From contig DAZV01000006.1 of assembly GCA_002083825.1 (NCBI GenBank), forward strand, positions 1 through 45,656: 45,656 nt of DNA, written 5' to 3'. Both the position numbers and the translations under genes were made by a program. Source of the DNA: Candidatus Sericytochromatia bacterium S15B-MN24 CBMW_12 (GTDB lineage Bacteria > Cyanobacteriota > Sericytochromatia > S15B-MN24 > UBA4093). Below the pieces are notes generated by a model that was not told the origin of the DNA, did not search any database, and saw only the letters and a program-made list of their open reading frames with translations. Positions 25,638 through 33,960 of the stretch are shown here, one piece after another. Position 1 is the stretch's first letter. Each line of letters begins with the position of its first letter.

Positions 25638-26642
25638 ATGAGAACCGAGAAGCCTAGAAGCAGCCAGTGGAGACTCGCCGGGAGCGCCGTTGTTTTAGCG
25701 ATCCTGGCCTTGTTCATGGGTGGCTGCCCCAACCCCTTCGGGACCCCCGTCTCGGATCTCAAGGGCCGAGTCGACTTCGGATCCGCCTACCGGGCCCAGG
25801 CGACCCCCGCGGAAATCGCCAAATTCGCCACGGTCTCGGTCATCGACGTCGCGCTCAACCAGACCGTGGCCACCACGGTCACCGATACCAATGGCTCCTT
25901 CGTCCTGAGCTTCGGACGCTGGCGCCCCACCCTCAGCAAGGTCTACTACCTCGAAGCCGTCAAGGGGCTCGCATCCAACGAGCCCGGCTACGACGCCGCC
26001 CGCCTCCGGACGATGATCCGCTCCGAAGCGGGAGGCTGGACCAGCATCACCAGTTCGCTGATCGGCTCGCCCATCACCGTCTCGCGCTCCACCACCGCCA
26101 TCTCGGCCGCCGCCAACCTCAAAAAAGGCTCCCCCCTCGCCATCTCCGAGGGGGACCTCATCGGCTCCCTGCAAGTCGGCGTCGCGGATTCCACCGACAC
26201 CTCGATTCCCGACACCTTCAACGGCGCGACCAACTTCGCCACCATCCAGTTCCGGAGCGTCTGGAAGTTCGTGGACCAAGCCCTCAAATTGGATCTCGAT
26301 CCGCTGGCCTTCCTCTTCTGGGACTCCGGCACCGACACCTTCACCCTGAACACCCCCACCGATGGCCCGTACATCACCGGCCTCTCCCCAAACACAGGGA
26401 CCGAAGGAACCCGGGTCACCCTCAACGGCATCCGCTTCGAGACCGCCGTCGCCAGCAACTCCGTGACTTTCGACAGCGTGCCCGCCACCGTGGTCTCGGC
26501 GAACAGCACGCAGCTCGTGGTCGACGTGCCAGCCGGGGCCAAGACCGGCTGGGTGATCGTCAACACCGAGGCCGGTGGGCCCAGCAACCAGGCCGCTTTC
26601 ATGGTCCTCGCCAAAGTCGGCGGGACCTTCCGGGGGAACTAG
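25638..26642 (+). CDS. Lipoprotein A with carboxypeptidase-regulatory-like and TIG domains
   Basis: A 334-residue lipoprotein (lipobox MGGC, Cys30). A beta-sandwich domain at about 40-110 resembles carboxypeptidase-regulatory domains (TVSVIDVALNQTVATTV, TDTNGSFVLSFG). A conserved block YYLEAVKG...GWTSI is shared with the next two genes. An IPT/TIG domain closes the protein at about 246-330 (PYITGLSPNTGTEGTRVTL, then NGIRF). It lacks the long repeats of its two neighbours and so looks like the short member of a tandem family. I chose ATG 25638 over 25590 because of a strong GGGGAGGGCGG before it and a compact signal peptide. Confidence 0.82.
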   Translation: MRTEKPRSSQWRLAGSAVVLAILALFMGGCPNPFGTPVSDLKGRVDFGSAYRAQATPAEIAKFATVSVIDVALNQTVATTVTDTNGSFVLSFGRWRPTLSKVYYLEAVKGLASNEPGYDAARLRTMIRSEAGGWTSITSSLIGSPITVSRSTTAISAAANLKKGSPLAISEGDLIGSLQVGVADSTDTSIPDTFNGATNFATIQFRSVWKFVDQALKLDLDPLAFLFWDSGTDTFTLNTPTDGPYITGLSPNTGTEGTRVTLNGIRFETAVASNSVTFDSVPATVVSANSTQLVVDVPAGAKTGWVIVNTEAGGPSNQAAFMVLAKVGGTFRGN

Positions 26643-26645
26643 CCC

Positions 26646-29228
26646 ATGGCGATTTATAAAAAACTGCTTCAGTTCGCCGTCGTCATCGCCCTGGTGCTCA
26701 CGGGCTGCAAGACCCCGACACCCACCGCCGCGAGCGTCGACCAGAGCCCCGTGGCCACGTCCACGGGCATCTCCATCACGGGCCGGGTGGAGGCTCCCAA
26801 GGAGTTCAAGATCCAGGCCACTGCCAATGACGTGCTCGACAAGGCTACCGTCACGCTTTCCAACCGCTTCGGCCGAGCCATCACCAGTGGCCTGACCAAC
26901 GCCTCGGGAGTTTTCAGCCTGTCGCCCAGCGGCTTCATCCCGGACGCCAACACCTACTACATCCTGGAGGCCGTCAAAGGTCTCGGCACCAGCGCTCCGA
27001 GCAAGGCTGCCGCTCGTTTCCGCACCTACCTGAAGTGGAGTGTGACGGGCAACGGCTGGACCAGCATCTCCAACTCCGCGGCCGGCGGCGCCATCGTACT
27101 CAACCCGCTCACGACCGCCGTCGCCTTGATATCCGCCATGGACGCGACCAACGTCACGCCGAACTCGACGATCGGCAAGGTGGACGCCAGCGTCACTCCC
27201 GCCGTGCTCGCCGGTACCTACTCGGACACCGTCAAGGCGCGGATCACCGAGGTCAAGGACCTCCTGAACGACTACCTCGGAGCCGATCAGGATCCCACGT
27301 CGGTGGTCAATGCCATCGTTCCCGCCATCTCGAGCCTGAACACGCAGGGGGGGAACCCCGGCGACGTGCTCTGGATCTACGGCAACGGCTTCATCCGCAT
27401 CCCCGGCGAGAACACCGTCAAGGTCGGCACCGGCACCGCCGACATCATCCTTGCGACCCCCACGCGGCTGGTCGTGAAGATTCCCGCCAACGCCACCTCG
27501 GGAACGGTGACCGTCTCGACGGCGCTGGGCGGCACCAGCAACGGCATCTCCTTCACGATCGGCCGGGTCAACATTACCGTCGATCCGGCGGGCTACCTGG
27601 GCGCCTGGCATATTCCCGGCGTCACGGGCTCATGGCAATACCACAAGCGCCAGGTTTCCCTCACGCCCAGCCGCACCTACTGGATGCAGATCAACGGCGT
27701 GCGCAGCTTCAAGTTCTCGGTCGACACCACCGGCAAGGTGACGATGGAGGCCGACACCTACAGCGACCGGTACGCGACGGGCGGAAACCAGCTCCTGACG
27801 TTCAAGACCCTCCCTCTGACCATCAACGTCAACGGGATGGAGACGATGTGGTACCTCTGGTGCGTGGTCTCATGGCAGCGAGGAAACCAGGTCTTCTACG
27901 TCATCCCGAGCAACCGCTACCGGATCTACGTCTACGGTACCCCGGAACCTATCTACTTCGACGTGGACGAAGCCGGTGTGGCCACGCCGGTCGACACGAC
28001 CTCGGCGACCGGCGGGAACAAGACGATCACGTTTGATACCGTGACCGTCACGGTGAACCCGAACGGCTTCGAGCGGACGTGGATGATCAACGGCGAGCGG
28101 ATCTGGAAGAGCGGGCAAGGGACCGTCAAGCTCCCCAAGGACCGTACCTACAGCCTGGGCGTCTCGGGGATCGGCTGGATGCAATTCAACCTGAACGCCG
28201 CCGGCACGGCCATCACGACCTCTGACAACCGGATCACGGCGAATAACGCGACGATCACGTACAACACGACGAACGTGAACTTCGTAACGAACGGATTCGG
28301 GACAACCGGTGTCTGGGCAGGTCACTACTGGATCTCGGGCTGGCCGGAGTGGTACCGGGGGAATCGCACCTTCACGATGCTGCGCGGCCATACCTACAGC
28401 GTTCGGGTCAACGGATCCCCCGACTGGTTCACCTTCACCCTGGACGGCACCGGAAACGTCCAGGCCAATCACGAGGCCATCACGGGCGGAGGCAATCAGG
28501 TCTCCTTCAACGTGCAGAACCTCACTGTCTCGAAGAATGGTTACGTTCCCAACTGGGGCATCCCCGGCATCGGGGCCTACCAGCAGGAGCAGGATGGCGC
28601 CTCGACGCCGGTGCCGCTGGTCAAGGGGGTGAACTACACCTTCCTGCCGGAAAACACCTACTACTACCGGGCCATCACGATTCGTCTGAAAGCGAGTGGC
28701 GACGTGATGTCCGACTCCAGCGCCATCACCACCGGCATCGGAACGATCGCGTTAAAATCGGAGACGATCACCGTGGATCCCAGCAACTGGGCCCTGCGCT
28801 GGAGCGTGCCTTATGTCCAGTCGGATATCGGTCAGATGGCTTTCAAGGTCCTGAAGAACCGGGACTACATCGTGTACCCCAACTCGGGCTACGGTCACTG
28901 GCGCAGCGCCTTCAACGTGGGCTCCACGGGGGCCATCAGCAACGGATCGCTCCACACCGGAGGCCCCAAGACTCTGACGTTCAATACGCAGCGCGTCCAG
29001 GTGGCTCCGTACTCCACGCAGCAGCGCTGGTACATCTGGGCGGCCACTCCCTGGACGTTTGACACCAAAAGCATCTATCTGCTGAAGGGCTTGAACTTCC
29101 GCCTGCACCAGTATGGAGTCGAGTCCTCGAAGGGCATCGCGGTCGATCTGAACGGAAACCTCACTCCGACGGCGTTTGAACTGATCACGGGCGACGCGAC
29201 ATCCAGCTACACGCTGACCAAGCAGTAA
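26646..29228 (+). CDS. Lipoprotein B: large surface protein with seven ~80-residue repeats
   Basis: An 860-residue lipoprotein (lipobox VLTGC, Cys21). Residues about 40-110 form a carboxypeptidase-regulatory-like sandwich, followed by the shared block YYILEAVKG...GWTSI. About 225-306 is an IPT/TIG domain (PAISSLNTQGGNPGDVLWIYG). From about 308 to the end there are seven imperfect repeats of 75-82 residues. A typical repeat reads V-x-V-N-P-N-G-F, a Trp two to four residues later, G-x-x-x-W-x-x-G, a V-x-L-x-K/G-R-x-Y strand, F-x-F/V-D-x-x-G, then GG-x-x-x-x-F-x-T. The start is four bases after the stop of lipoprotein A. The many aromatic residues suggest binding of glycans or other surfaces. 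This is inference. Confidence 0.85.
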   Translation: MAIYKKLLQFAVVIALVLTGCKTPTPTAASVDQSPVATSTGISITGRVEAPKEFKIQATANDVLDKATVTLSNRFGRAITSGLTNASGVFSLSPSGFIPDANTYYILEAVKGLGTSAPSKAAARFRTYLKWSVTGNGWTSISNSAAGGAIVLNPLTTAVALISAMDATNVTPNSTIGKVDASVTPAVLAGTYSDTVKARITEVKDLLNDYLGADQDPTSVVNAIVPAISSLNTQGGNPGDVLWIYGNGFIRIPGENTVKVGTGTADIILATPTRLVVKIPANATSGTVTVSTALGGTSNGISFTIGRVNITVDPAGYLGAWHIPGVTGSWQYHKRQVSLTPSRTYWMQINGVRSFKFSVDTTGKVTMEADTYSDRYATGGNQLLTFKTLPLTINVNGMETMWYLWCVVSWQRGNQVFYVIPSNRYRIYVYGTPEPIYFDVDEAGVATPVDTTSATGGNKTITFDTVTVTVNPNGFERTWMINGERIWKSGQGTVKLPKDRTYSLGVSGIGWMQFNLNAAGTAITTSDNRITANNATITYNTTNVNFVTNGFGTTGVWAGHYWISGWPEWYRGNRTFTMLRGHTYSVRVNGSPDWFTFTLDGTGNVQANHEAITGGGNQVSFNVQNLTVSKNGYVPNWGIPGIGAYQQEQDGASTPVPLVKGVNYTFLPENTYYYRAITIRLKASGDVMSDSSAITTGIGTIALKSETITVDPSNWALRWSVPYVQSDIGQMAFKVLKNRDYIVYPNSGYGHWRSAFNVGSTGAISNGSLHTGGPKTLTFNTQRVQVAPYSTQQRWYIWAATPWTFDTKSIYLLKGLNFRLHQYGVESSKGIAVDLNGNLTPTAFELITGDATSSYTLTKQ
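27567..29225 (+). repeat. Seven tandem protein repeats in lipoprotein B
   Basis: Units begin approximately with ITVDPAGYLGAW, LTINVNGMETMWY, VTVNPNGFERTWM, VNFVTNGFGTTGVW, LTVSKNGYVPNW, ITVDPSNWALRW and VQVAPYSTQQRWY. They are diverged at the DNA level, so the expansion is old. The unit is shared with lipoprotein C. Confidence 0.8.
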
Positions 29229-29241
29229 GGAGGGAAGCGTG

Positions 29242-32200
29242 ATGAGAACGATCATGACTCGTAATTCCATCGGGCGCTTCGTGGCCTTCCTGGCTCTGGT
29301 CTTCGCGCTCGTCGGATGCCAGTTCTTCAAGCCGGCCCCCTTGGTCACTCCGGGGCAGGGAGCGAACGGTGTGCGCGGCTCCGATCTTTCCGCTCTGAAG
29401 GGCGAGCAGGAGGGCGAGACCCTGCCGGCTCCGAGTACTGGCGAGAAGACGATTATCCTGGCCGGACGGGTGGCCTTCCCCAAGCTCGAAGAAGCCAGCA
29501 AGTATCAGCTCCAGTCCACGGTCGGCACGGTGCTGGACTCGGCGACGATCACCCTTCTGAACGACGCCGGCAACTCCCTGGCGACGGGCGTCACCGACCG
29601 GGGAGGCAGCTTCTCGCTGACCACGACCTTCAACCCGGCCTTGAACGGCATCTACGTCCTCGAGGCGGTGAGAGGATTCAACAATGCCAGCCCGGGATCG
29701 GAGGCGGGTCGCCTGCGGACGCTGGTGAAATGGGACGGTTCGGCCTGGCTGAGCATGACCAACAACACCGCGACCGACCCCGTGGTCATCAACCATCTCA
29801 CGACCTCCCTGGCTCTGACCTCGGCGCTCGATCCGATCAACGTCACGGCGGCGTCGACCATCGGCAAGGTGATCGCCACCAGCGAACCGAGCTACTTGAA
29901 CAACCCCAATTCCGGTACGACCGATCTCTACGCCACGCACTCCGACAAGGAGATCAATGGGCTGGCGGGTAACGTCCTGATCAGCCTCAGCTACCACAAC
30001 GATCCGGTGGCGGGGTACTCCGGCCTGACGCCCGAGATCACCAGCCTGAGCGCGACCAATGGCGGGGTGGGGACGATGATCACCATCACCGGCAAGGGCT
30101 TCGTGCCGTTCACCTCGCGCAACCGGGTGAACTTCGGCGGAGCCTGGTCGGGGATCTACCTGGCGACCGCGACCAAGCTCATCGTCATGGTACCGGGCGG
30201 TGCCCGCACCGGAGACCTCCGGGTCGATTCCTACATCGGGGACGGTATTTGGCGTGAGAGCAACACCAAGACCTTCACGGTGGACACCGCGACCATCACC
30301 GTGGACCCCGGCGCCTTCACCGGCTCGTGGATCGTCTACGGCGTCCATAACGTCTGGCAAAAAGGAACTCAGACGGTGACCGTCAGCGAGGGCCGCACCT
30401 ACGCCCTCGGCATCCTCGGCTTCCAGACCGCCATGTTCACGGTCGGGACGGGTGGAACGATCACCTTCAAGACCGGATCGCTCAGTTCCTCGGGGGCGGG
30501 CAACCTCGGCATCAACACGGTGGACGTCGCTGTCACGACGAACCAACCAAACTTGCCTTGGCACCTCAGTGGCGTGACCACCTGGTACCATGGCGATCGA
30601 ACGGTGGCCATGCCCAAGGGGAATCGAGGGGTCATCTACGTCAGTGGCTTCTACAGTTCGACCGGCATCTACTCGGAGCCGGTCCTGATCAACATCGACG
30701 ACAACGGCTTCCTGACCTCGGAATCCTCGATGGCAACCGGCTCGCAGGGCGCCTTGGCGTTCAACGTGAGCCCGATCGTCGTCAACCTGAACGGCTACGC
30801 CGGATCCTGGCTGATCGCGGGAATGAACTGGCGGACGGGCAACGAGACGGTCTCGCTGATCCGGGGCGGCAAGTATCGCATGCACCTAAATGGCGCTCAT
30901 TTTCCGATCTACTTCGCCGTTGACAGCAACGGAGTCGTCTCGGTGGACGAGAACCAGGCCAACGGCGGGGCGGGTTCGCTCTCGATCCCGATGGTGGATG
31001 TCGATTTCAACACGAACGGCTACCTCGGCTACTGGCGCGTCAGTGGTGTGCATCCGAACTGGGAGTATGGCTCCCAGAAGGTGAAGCTCCCCACCAAGCA
31101 GCGATTCTCCTTCTACGTCTGGCCGGGGCCCGACTGGAAGGTCTTCGAAGTGGACGCGGCGGGCAACGCGATCTTCCCGGCCGACTATGACACCGTCACT
31201 GGGGGGGCCGGCACGGTCAATTTCAACACCCACGCGATCACCGTCAACCCGAACGGGTACCGGGGCCTCTTCCATGGCGACTACCTGACCACCGGCTGGC
31301 TCCGGGACACCCAGACGATCATTGCCCTGGCGGGGGTCACGCACTACATGAATCTCCACCCCGGCGACGATATCTTCCGGTTCAGGGTGGACAAGACGAC
31401 GGGGGCCGTGACGGCAGACGACACCAACCAGGCCAACTCCTCGATCATGATCTCCGGGGGGATCAAGACCATCTCATTCAACCTGGGCGACGTCGACGTG
31501 AATCTGAACGGCGTCACGGAGCAATGGTACGCTTACGCCGACTCCTTGACGGGGTGGCGGTACGACAACGCCACCATCAAGGTTGTCAAGGGTTCGAAAA
31601 ACCGCGTCTTCCTCAACAACGGCCGAGGCATCGTCTGGTTCCGTCTGAACAATGACAACACGCTCACGTCGATCGAGACGGATATCGCCACGGTAGCCAA
31701 TGACAACACCTCGGGAAGCGACATCCTCTTCGACGCTCCGATCACGACGACCTTCAACAACGGCGGGTACACCGCGACATGGTTCCTGCACGGCACCCGC
31801 GAAGGGTGGGTCACCACCAACCCGCGCACCTACAAGCTCGCCAAGAACCGCAAGAAGCGGCTCGAGTACCCAGTCTACACCCAGGGGGGCAGCGTCATCC
31901 TCTACTCCAACATGGACGGCACGCTCACCCAGGAGTTCGATCGCTCGCCGCTCGTCCTGGTGAATAACGCCGGAACCGATGGAAGCCCTCACTCGGTGAC
32001 CTTCGATACCCGGAACGTCAAGTTCACGATCGCGGGTGGAGCCACGAGCTGGCGCATCTACGACGGCGTCAGCGGCGCCACCACCACCAACCTGACAGTC
32101 AAGCTCATCAAGAACATGAACAACTGGCGCCTTCTCAGAACTGGCGACGATTATAGCTACTACTTCGAGACCGCGAGCGACGGGACGGTCCGACCGAACA

Positions 32201-32256
32201 ACGTGGCCATCACCTTGCCGGATGGCACGGGCACCGTGACCTTTACGAACCCCTAG
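29242..32256 (+). CDS. Lipoprotein C: large surface protein with eight ~80-residue repeats
   Basis: A 1004-residue lipoprotein (lipobox LVGC, Cys26) with the same plan as lipoprotein B. The carboxypeptidase-regulatory-like sandwich (SATITLLNDAGNSLATGV) is followed by the YVLEAVRG...AWLSM block and an IPT/TIG domain (PEITSLSATNGGVGTMITI). Then eight repeats run from residue 350 to the end (ITVDPGAFTGSW, VVNLNGYAGSWL, VDFNTNGYLGYW, ITVNPNGYRGLF, VDVNLNGVTEQWY and others). AGGAGGG lies seven bases before the ATG at 29242, which I prefer to the GTG at 29239. B and C are clear tandem paralogues. It is followed 11 bases later by a stalk-like lipoprotein. Confidence 0.85.
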   Translation: MRTIMTRNSIGRFVAFLALVFALVGCQFFKPAPLVTPGQGANGVRGSDLSALKGEQEGETLPAPSTGEKTIILAGRVAFPKLEEASKYQLQSTVGTVLDSATITLLNDAGNSLATGVTDRGGSFSLTTTFNPALNGIYVLEAVRGFNNASPGSEAGRLRTLVKWDGSAWLSMTNNTATDPVVINHLTTSLALTSALDPINVTAASTIGKVIATSEPSYLNNPNSGTTDLYATHSDKEINGLAGNVLISLSYHNDPVAGYSGLTPEITSLSATNGGVGTMITITGKGFVPFTSRNRVNFGGAWSGIYLATATKLIVMVPGGARTGDLRVDSYIGDGIWRESNTKTFTVDTATITVDPGAFTGSWIVYGVHNVWQKGTQTVTVSEGRTYALGILGFQTAMFTVGTGGTITFKTGSLSSSGAGNLGINTVDVAVTTNQPNLPWHLSGVTTWYHGDRTVAMPKGNRGVIYVSGFYSSTGIYSEPVLINIDDNGFLTSESSMATGSQGALAFNVSPIVVNLNGYAGSWLIAGMNWRTGNETVSLIRGGKYRMHLNGAHFPIYFAVDSNGVVSVDENQANGGAGSLSIPMVDVDFNTNGYLGYWRVSGVHPNWEYGSQKVKLPTKQRFSFYVWPGPDWKVFEVDAAGNAIFPADYDTVTGGAGTVNFNTHAITVNPNGYRGLFHGDYLTTGWLRDTQTIIALAGVTHYMNLHPGDDIFRFRVDKTTGAVTADDTNQANSSIMISGGIKTISFNLGDVDVNLNGVTEQWYAYADSLTGWRYDNATIKVVKGSKNRVFLNNGRGIVWFRLNNDNTLTSIETDIATVANDNTSGSDILFDAPITTTFNNGGYTATWFLHGTREGWVTTNPRTYKLAKNRKKRLEYPVYTQGGSVILYSNMDGTLTQEFDRSPLVLVNNAGTDGSPHSVTFDTRNVKFTIAGGATSWRIYDGVSGATTTNLTVKLIKNMNNWRLLRTGDDYSYYFETASDGTVRPNNVAITLPDGTGTVTFTNP
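30289..32253 (+). repeat. Eight tandem protein repeats in lipoprotein C
   Basis: Eight imperfect copies of the same unit as in lipoprotein B, 75-91 residues each. The last two copies keep the Trp and the F-x-T end but have lost the N-x-N-G-Y start, which suggests relaxed constraint or capping at the C terminus. Confidence 0.8.
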
Positions 32257-32267
32257 GAGGACGAACG

Positions 32268-32783
32268 ATGAAACGGCTCACTCGAACCTTGCTCGCCGCG
32301 CTCATCCCGGTCGCCCTCATCGGCTGCGCGGGCGACGACCTTATCTCCGGCGGCAAAAAGGACACCAACCCGGAAGTTCAGACCATCGCTCCAGGCGGAA
32401 ACGTGGAAAACAGCGCGACGACCAACTCCACGGCGAAGAAGAATCCCACGCCCACGCCCACGCTGGAGTTCACTCCGACCCCGGAGTACGGCGATGGCAC
32501 GTACTCCGGCTCCGCACCCCTCACCGATGGGGGAACCGGGTCGGATGGGGATGGCTTCCTGACCGACAACCCCGGATCCGTCGGGGGATCCGAGGGCAGC
32601 GGGGGCTCGATCGAAGAACCGGGCGATCCCGGGTCCATTCCTTCGGAAGGCACGAGCACGACTCCGACGGATCCGGGATCCGTCGCTCCGCCAGAAGTCA
32701 CTCCCCCCTCCGATGGCACCGGAGTCGGCGGAGTCGGCGAGGCCCCTCCCTCCGATGGCGGCTCTTCGGCGCCCCTCCCATGA
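32268..32783 (+). CDS. Thr/Pro/Gly/Asp-rich lipoprotein
   Basis: A 171-residue lipoprotein (MKRLTRTLLAALIPVALIGC, Cys20). The mature part is disordered: TNSTAKKNPTPTPTLEF followed by Gly/Ser/Asp/Pro-rich sequence with repeated DPGS units (PGDPGSIPSEG, PTDPGSVAPP). It is a relative of the two minus-strand lipoproteins at 16518 and 16948; the NPTPTP stretch and the signal peptide match best. It is cotranscribed with the large repeat lipoproteins and overlaps the next start by four bases (ATGA). It probably acts as a flexible surface stalk. Confidence 0.75.
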   Translation: MKRLTRTLLAALIPVALIGCAGDDLISGGKKDTNPEVQTIAPGGNVENSATTNSTAKKNPTPTPTLEFTPTPEYGDGTYSGSAPLTDGGTGSDGDGFLTDNPGSVGGSEGSGGSIEEPGDPGSIPSEGTSTTPTDPGSVAPPEVTPPSDGTGVGGVGEAPPSDGGSSAPLP

Positions 32784-33439
32784 AAAACCTCTTGTCGTCA
32801 CTCTTCGCAGGACGCGGCGGATCCCGGCGGGCTTCCAGCCGGCTCGAGCGCCGATACAAGGGCCCACCGCCCCGGGATACGTATTTCGAATCAGCCTCAG
32901 AGGCACCCTTGGCTCAGGCGGACGAAACTCGGCCACTTCCTCGGTGGAACCCGCCCCAGGAACCGACCTTCGCACCGGCTCCGCGCGAGAGCGAGGGTAC
33001 CTTCAGCGTGCAGGTTGGCCAGACGCTCGATGTGCTCTTCGCCTCGCCCGAACCGGAGTTCCCTTCACGCCAAGTCCTCGTACCGATGGAGGAAGAGGCG
33101 GATCACGATCCTCCAAGGCGCTTCTCCGTCGAGGAGGAAGAGCGCATGTACATGACGGAGGACGCGGACGAGGGGCTGGTCCTTGATCTGGGCGCCCCCC
33201 CTATGGTCGGCGACTCCGAACCGGAACCGATGCACGTGCCACCTTTCATGCTGGATCCCCAGGAGAGTCCCCTCGGGGTTGAGAGTTTACCGCCCTGGCT
33301 TCAAGCAGAGGAACCAGAGCCGGTGCAGAGGTTCGCGCCGGAGCCGGGTGGATTGTTCACGGAGGAGGCCGGCTTGGCCCTGGATGCTTTTTTCGATGGC
33401 CTGGACGAGCCCCATGCCAAACGGCCGGAATCGAGCTGA
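32780..33439 (+). CDS. Acidic protein of unknown function, 219 residues
   Basis: I do not recognise this protein. It has a basic first 40 residues (SLFAGRGGSRRASSRLERRY) and then a strongly acidic, Pro/Glu-rich, probably disordered body. Short hydrophobic motifs recur about every 40 residues (TLDVLFASPEPEF, EGLVLDLGAPPM, VESLPPWLQAEEPEP, LALDAFFDGLDE), like linear binding motifs. It has no signal peptide. The start overlaps the preceding lipoprotein stop, and its last codons form the left arm of a 20-base hairpin. It may be a cytoplasmic adaptor for the adjacent machine, but that is only a guess from position. Confidence 0.65.
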   Translation: MKNLLSSLFAGRGGSRRASSRLERRYKGPPPRDTYFESASEAPLAQADETRPLPRWNPPQEPTFAPAPRESEGTFSVQVGQTLDVLFASPEPEFPSRQVLVPMEEEADHDPPRRFSVEEEERMYMTEDADEGLVLDLGAPPMVGDSEPEPMHVPPFMLDPQESPLGVESLPPWLQAEEPEPVQRFAPEPGGLFTEEAGLALDAFFDGLDEPHAKRPESS

Positions 33440-33458
33440 TTCCGGCCGTTTGGCATGG
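33412..33458. terminator. 20-base perfect hairpin, ends two convergent genes
   Basis: CCATGCCAAACGGCCGGAAT (33412-33431) pairs perfectly with 33439-33458 around a seven-base loop. The left arm is part of the acidic-protein coding sequence, with its stop at 33437-33439, and the hairpin ends eight bases before the stop of the opposing small gene. It has no T run but is very stable. Confidence 0.7.
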
Positions 33459-33465
33459 AGTAGTT

Positions 33466-33651
33466 TCAGTCTTCCGACTTCTTGGGCCAATGCTGTAGCA
33501 TCTGGTCCTTTCGCTCTTGGATTTGCACCATCGCCAGATAGGTGCAGTAATCATTCCAAAGCGGCGATTCGGGCGTCGGAGTATAGTCCTGAAAACGCTC
33601 CTGAAGTTTTTGAAAGTGGTAGATCGTCGTCTTCTTGGCCGGATCCGACAT
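33466..33651 (-). CDS. Small soluble protein of unknown function (61 residues)
   Basis: A 61-residue protein beginning MSDPAKKTTIYHFQKL and ending in HWPKKSED, with AGGAGG five bases before the ATG at 33651. It is predicted helical and highly charged (QERFQDYTPTPESPLWNDY, VQIQERKDQMLQ), without a membrane segment or known motif. The frame stays open upstream to 33948, but only this start has a ribosome site. TATACT at 33696-33691 on the minus strand is a likely -10. It is surrounded by plus-strand pilus genes and ends at a shared hairpin. Confidence 0.6.
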   Translation of the reverse strand: MSDPAKKTTIYHFQKLQERFQDYTPTPESPLWNDYCTYLAMVQIQERKDQMLQHWPKKSED

Positions 33652-33960
33652 GTGAGCCTCCTCGTCCTGGAGTCGTGAGTACCGACTCTGAGTATAGCCA
33701 AGTGTCGGCATTTGGAAAAGCCCCTCGCTCTCTTTTGGCTCGAATTGGGCCCGATCACGTCCCCCGCAAGTTCGGGCGCGTGGTTGTTCGGGCGTGAGGT
33801 AGGATGCGATTGCCGGACACCCTGCCTCGCTGACGATTTGCCGGATCAGGTTGGCGTCCTTGCGTGGTTTGAAGCGGTTGAGGGGCGGGTAAGAGATCGC
33901 GTAGCGCTGCTTGCCGGGGAGTACCGTTTGGAACCTAATCTGCTTCAAAAGTTAAGGGGC

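Noticed and set aside
25695..27611. 638-codon minus-strand frame across lipoproteins A and B
   Set aside because: It spans two well-supported plus-strand genes with lipoboxes and conserved domains, and its own product has no recognisable feature.
29185..30885. 566-codon minus-strand frame opposite lipoprotein C
   Set aside because: It is an antisense shadow of a gene with clear lipobox and repeats; composition is Arg/Gly/Asp-rich and no start signal is visible.
33183..33797. 204-codon plus-strand frame over the end of the acidic protein
   Set aside because: Ser/Arg/Trp-rich shadow that crosses the strong hairpin and the opposing small gene.
33712..33960. N-terminal extension of the GspF/PilC frame
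   Set aside because: The 83 extra codons give no GspF similarity, have no ribosome site and overlap the promoter and leader of the small minus-strand gene; ATG 33961 begins the conserved protein.
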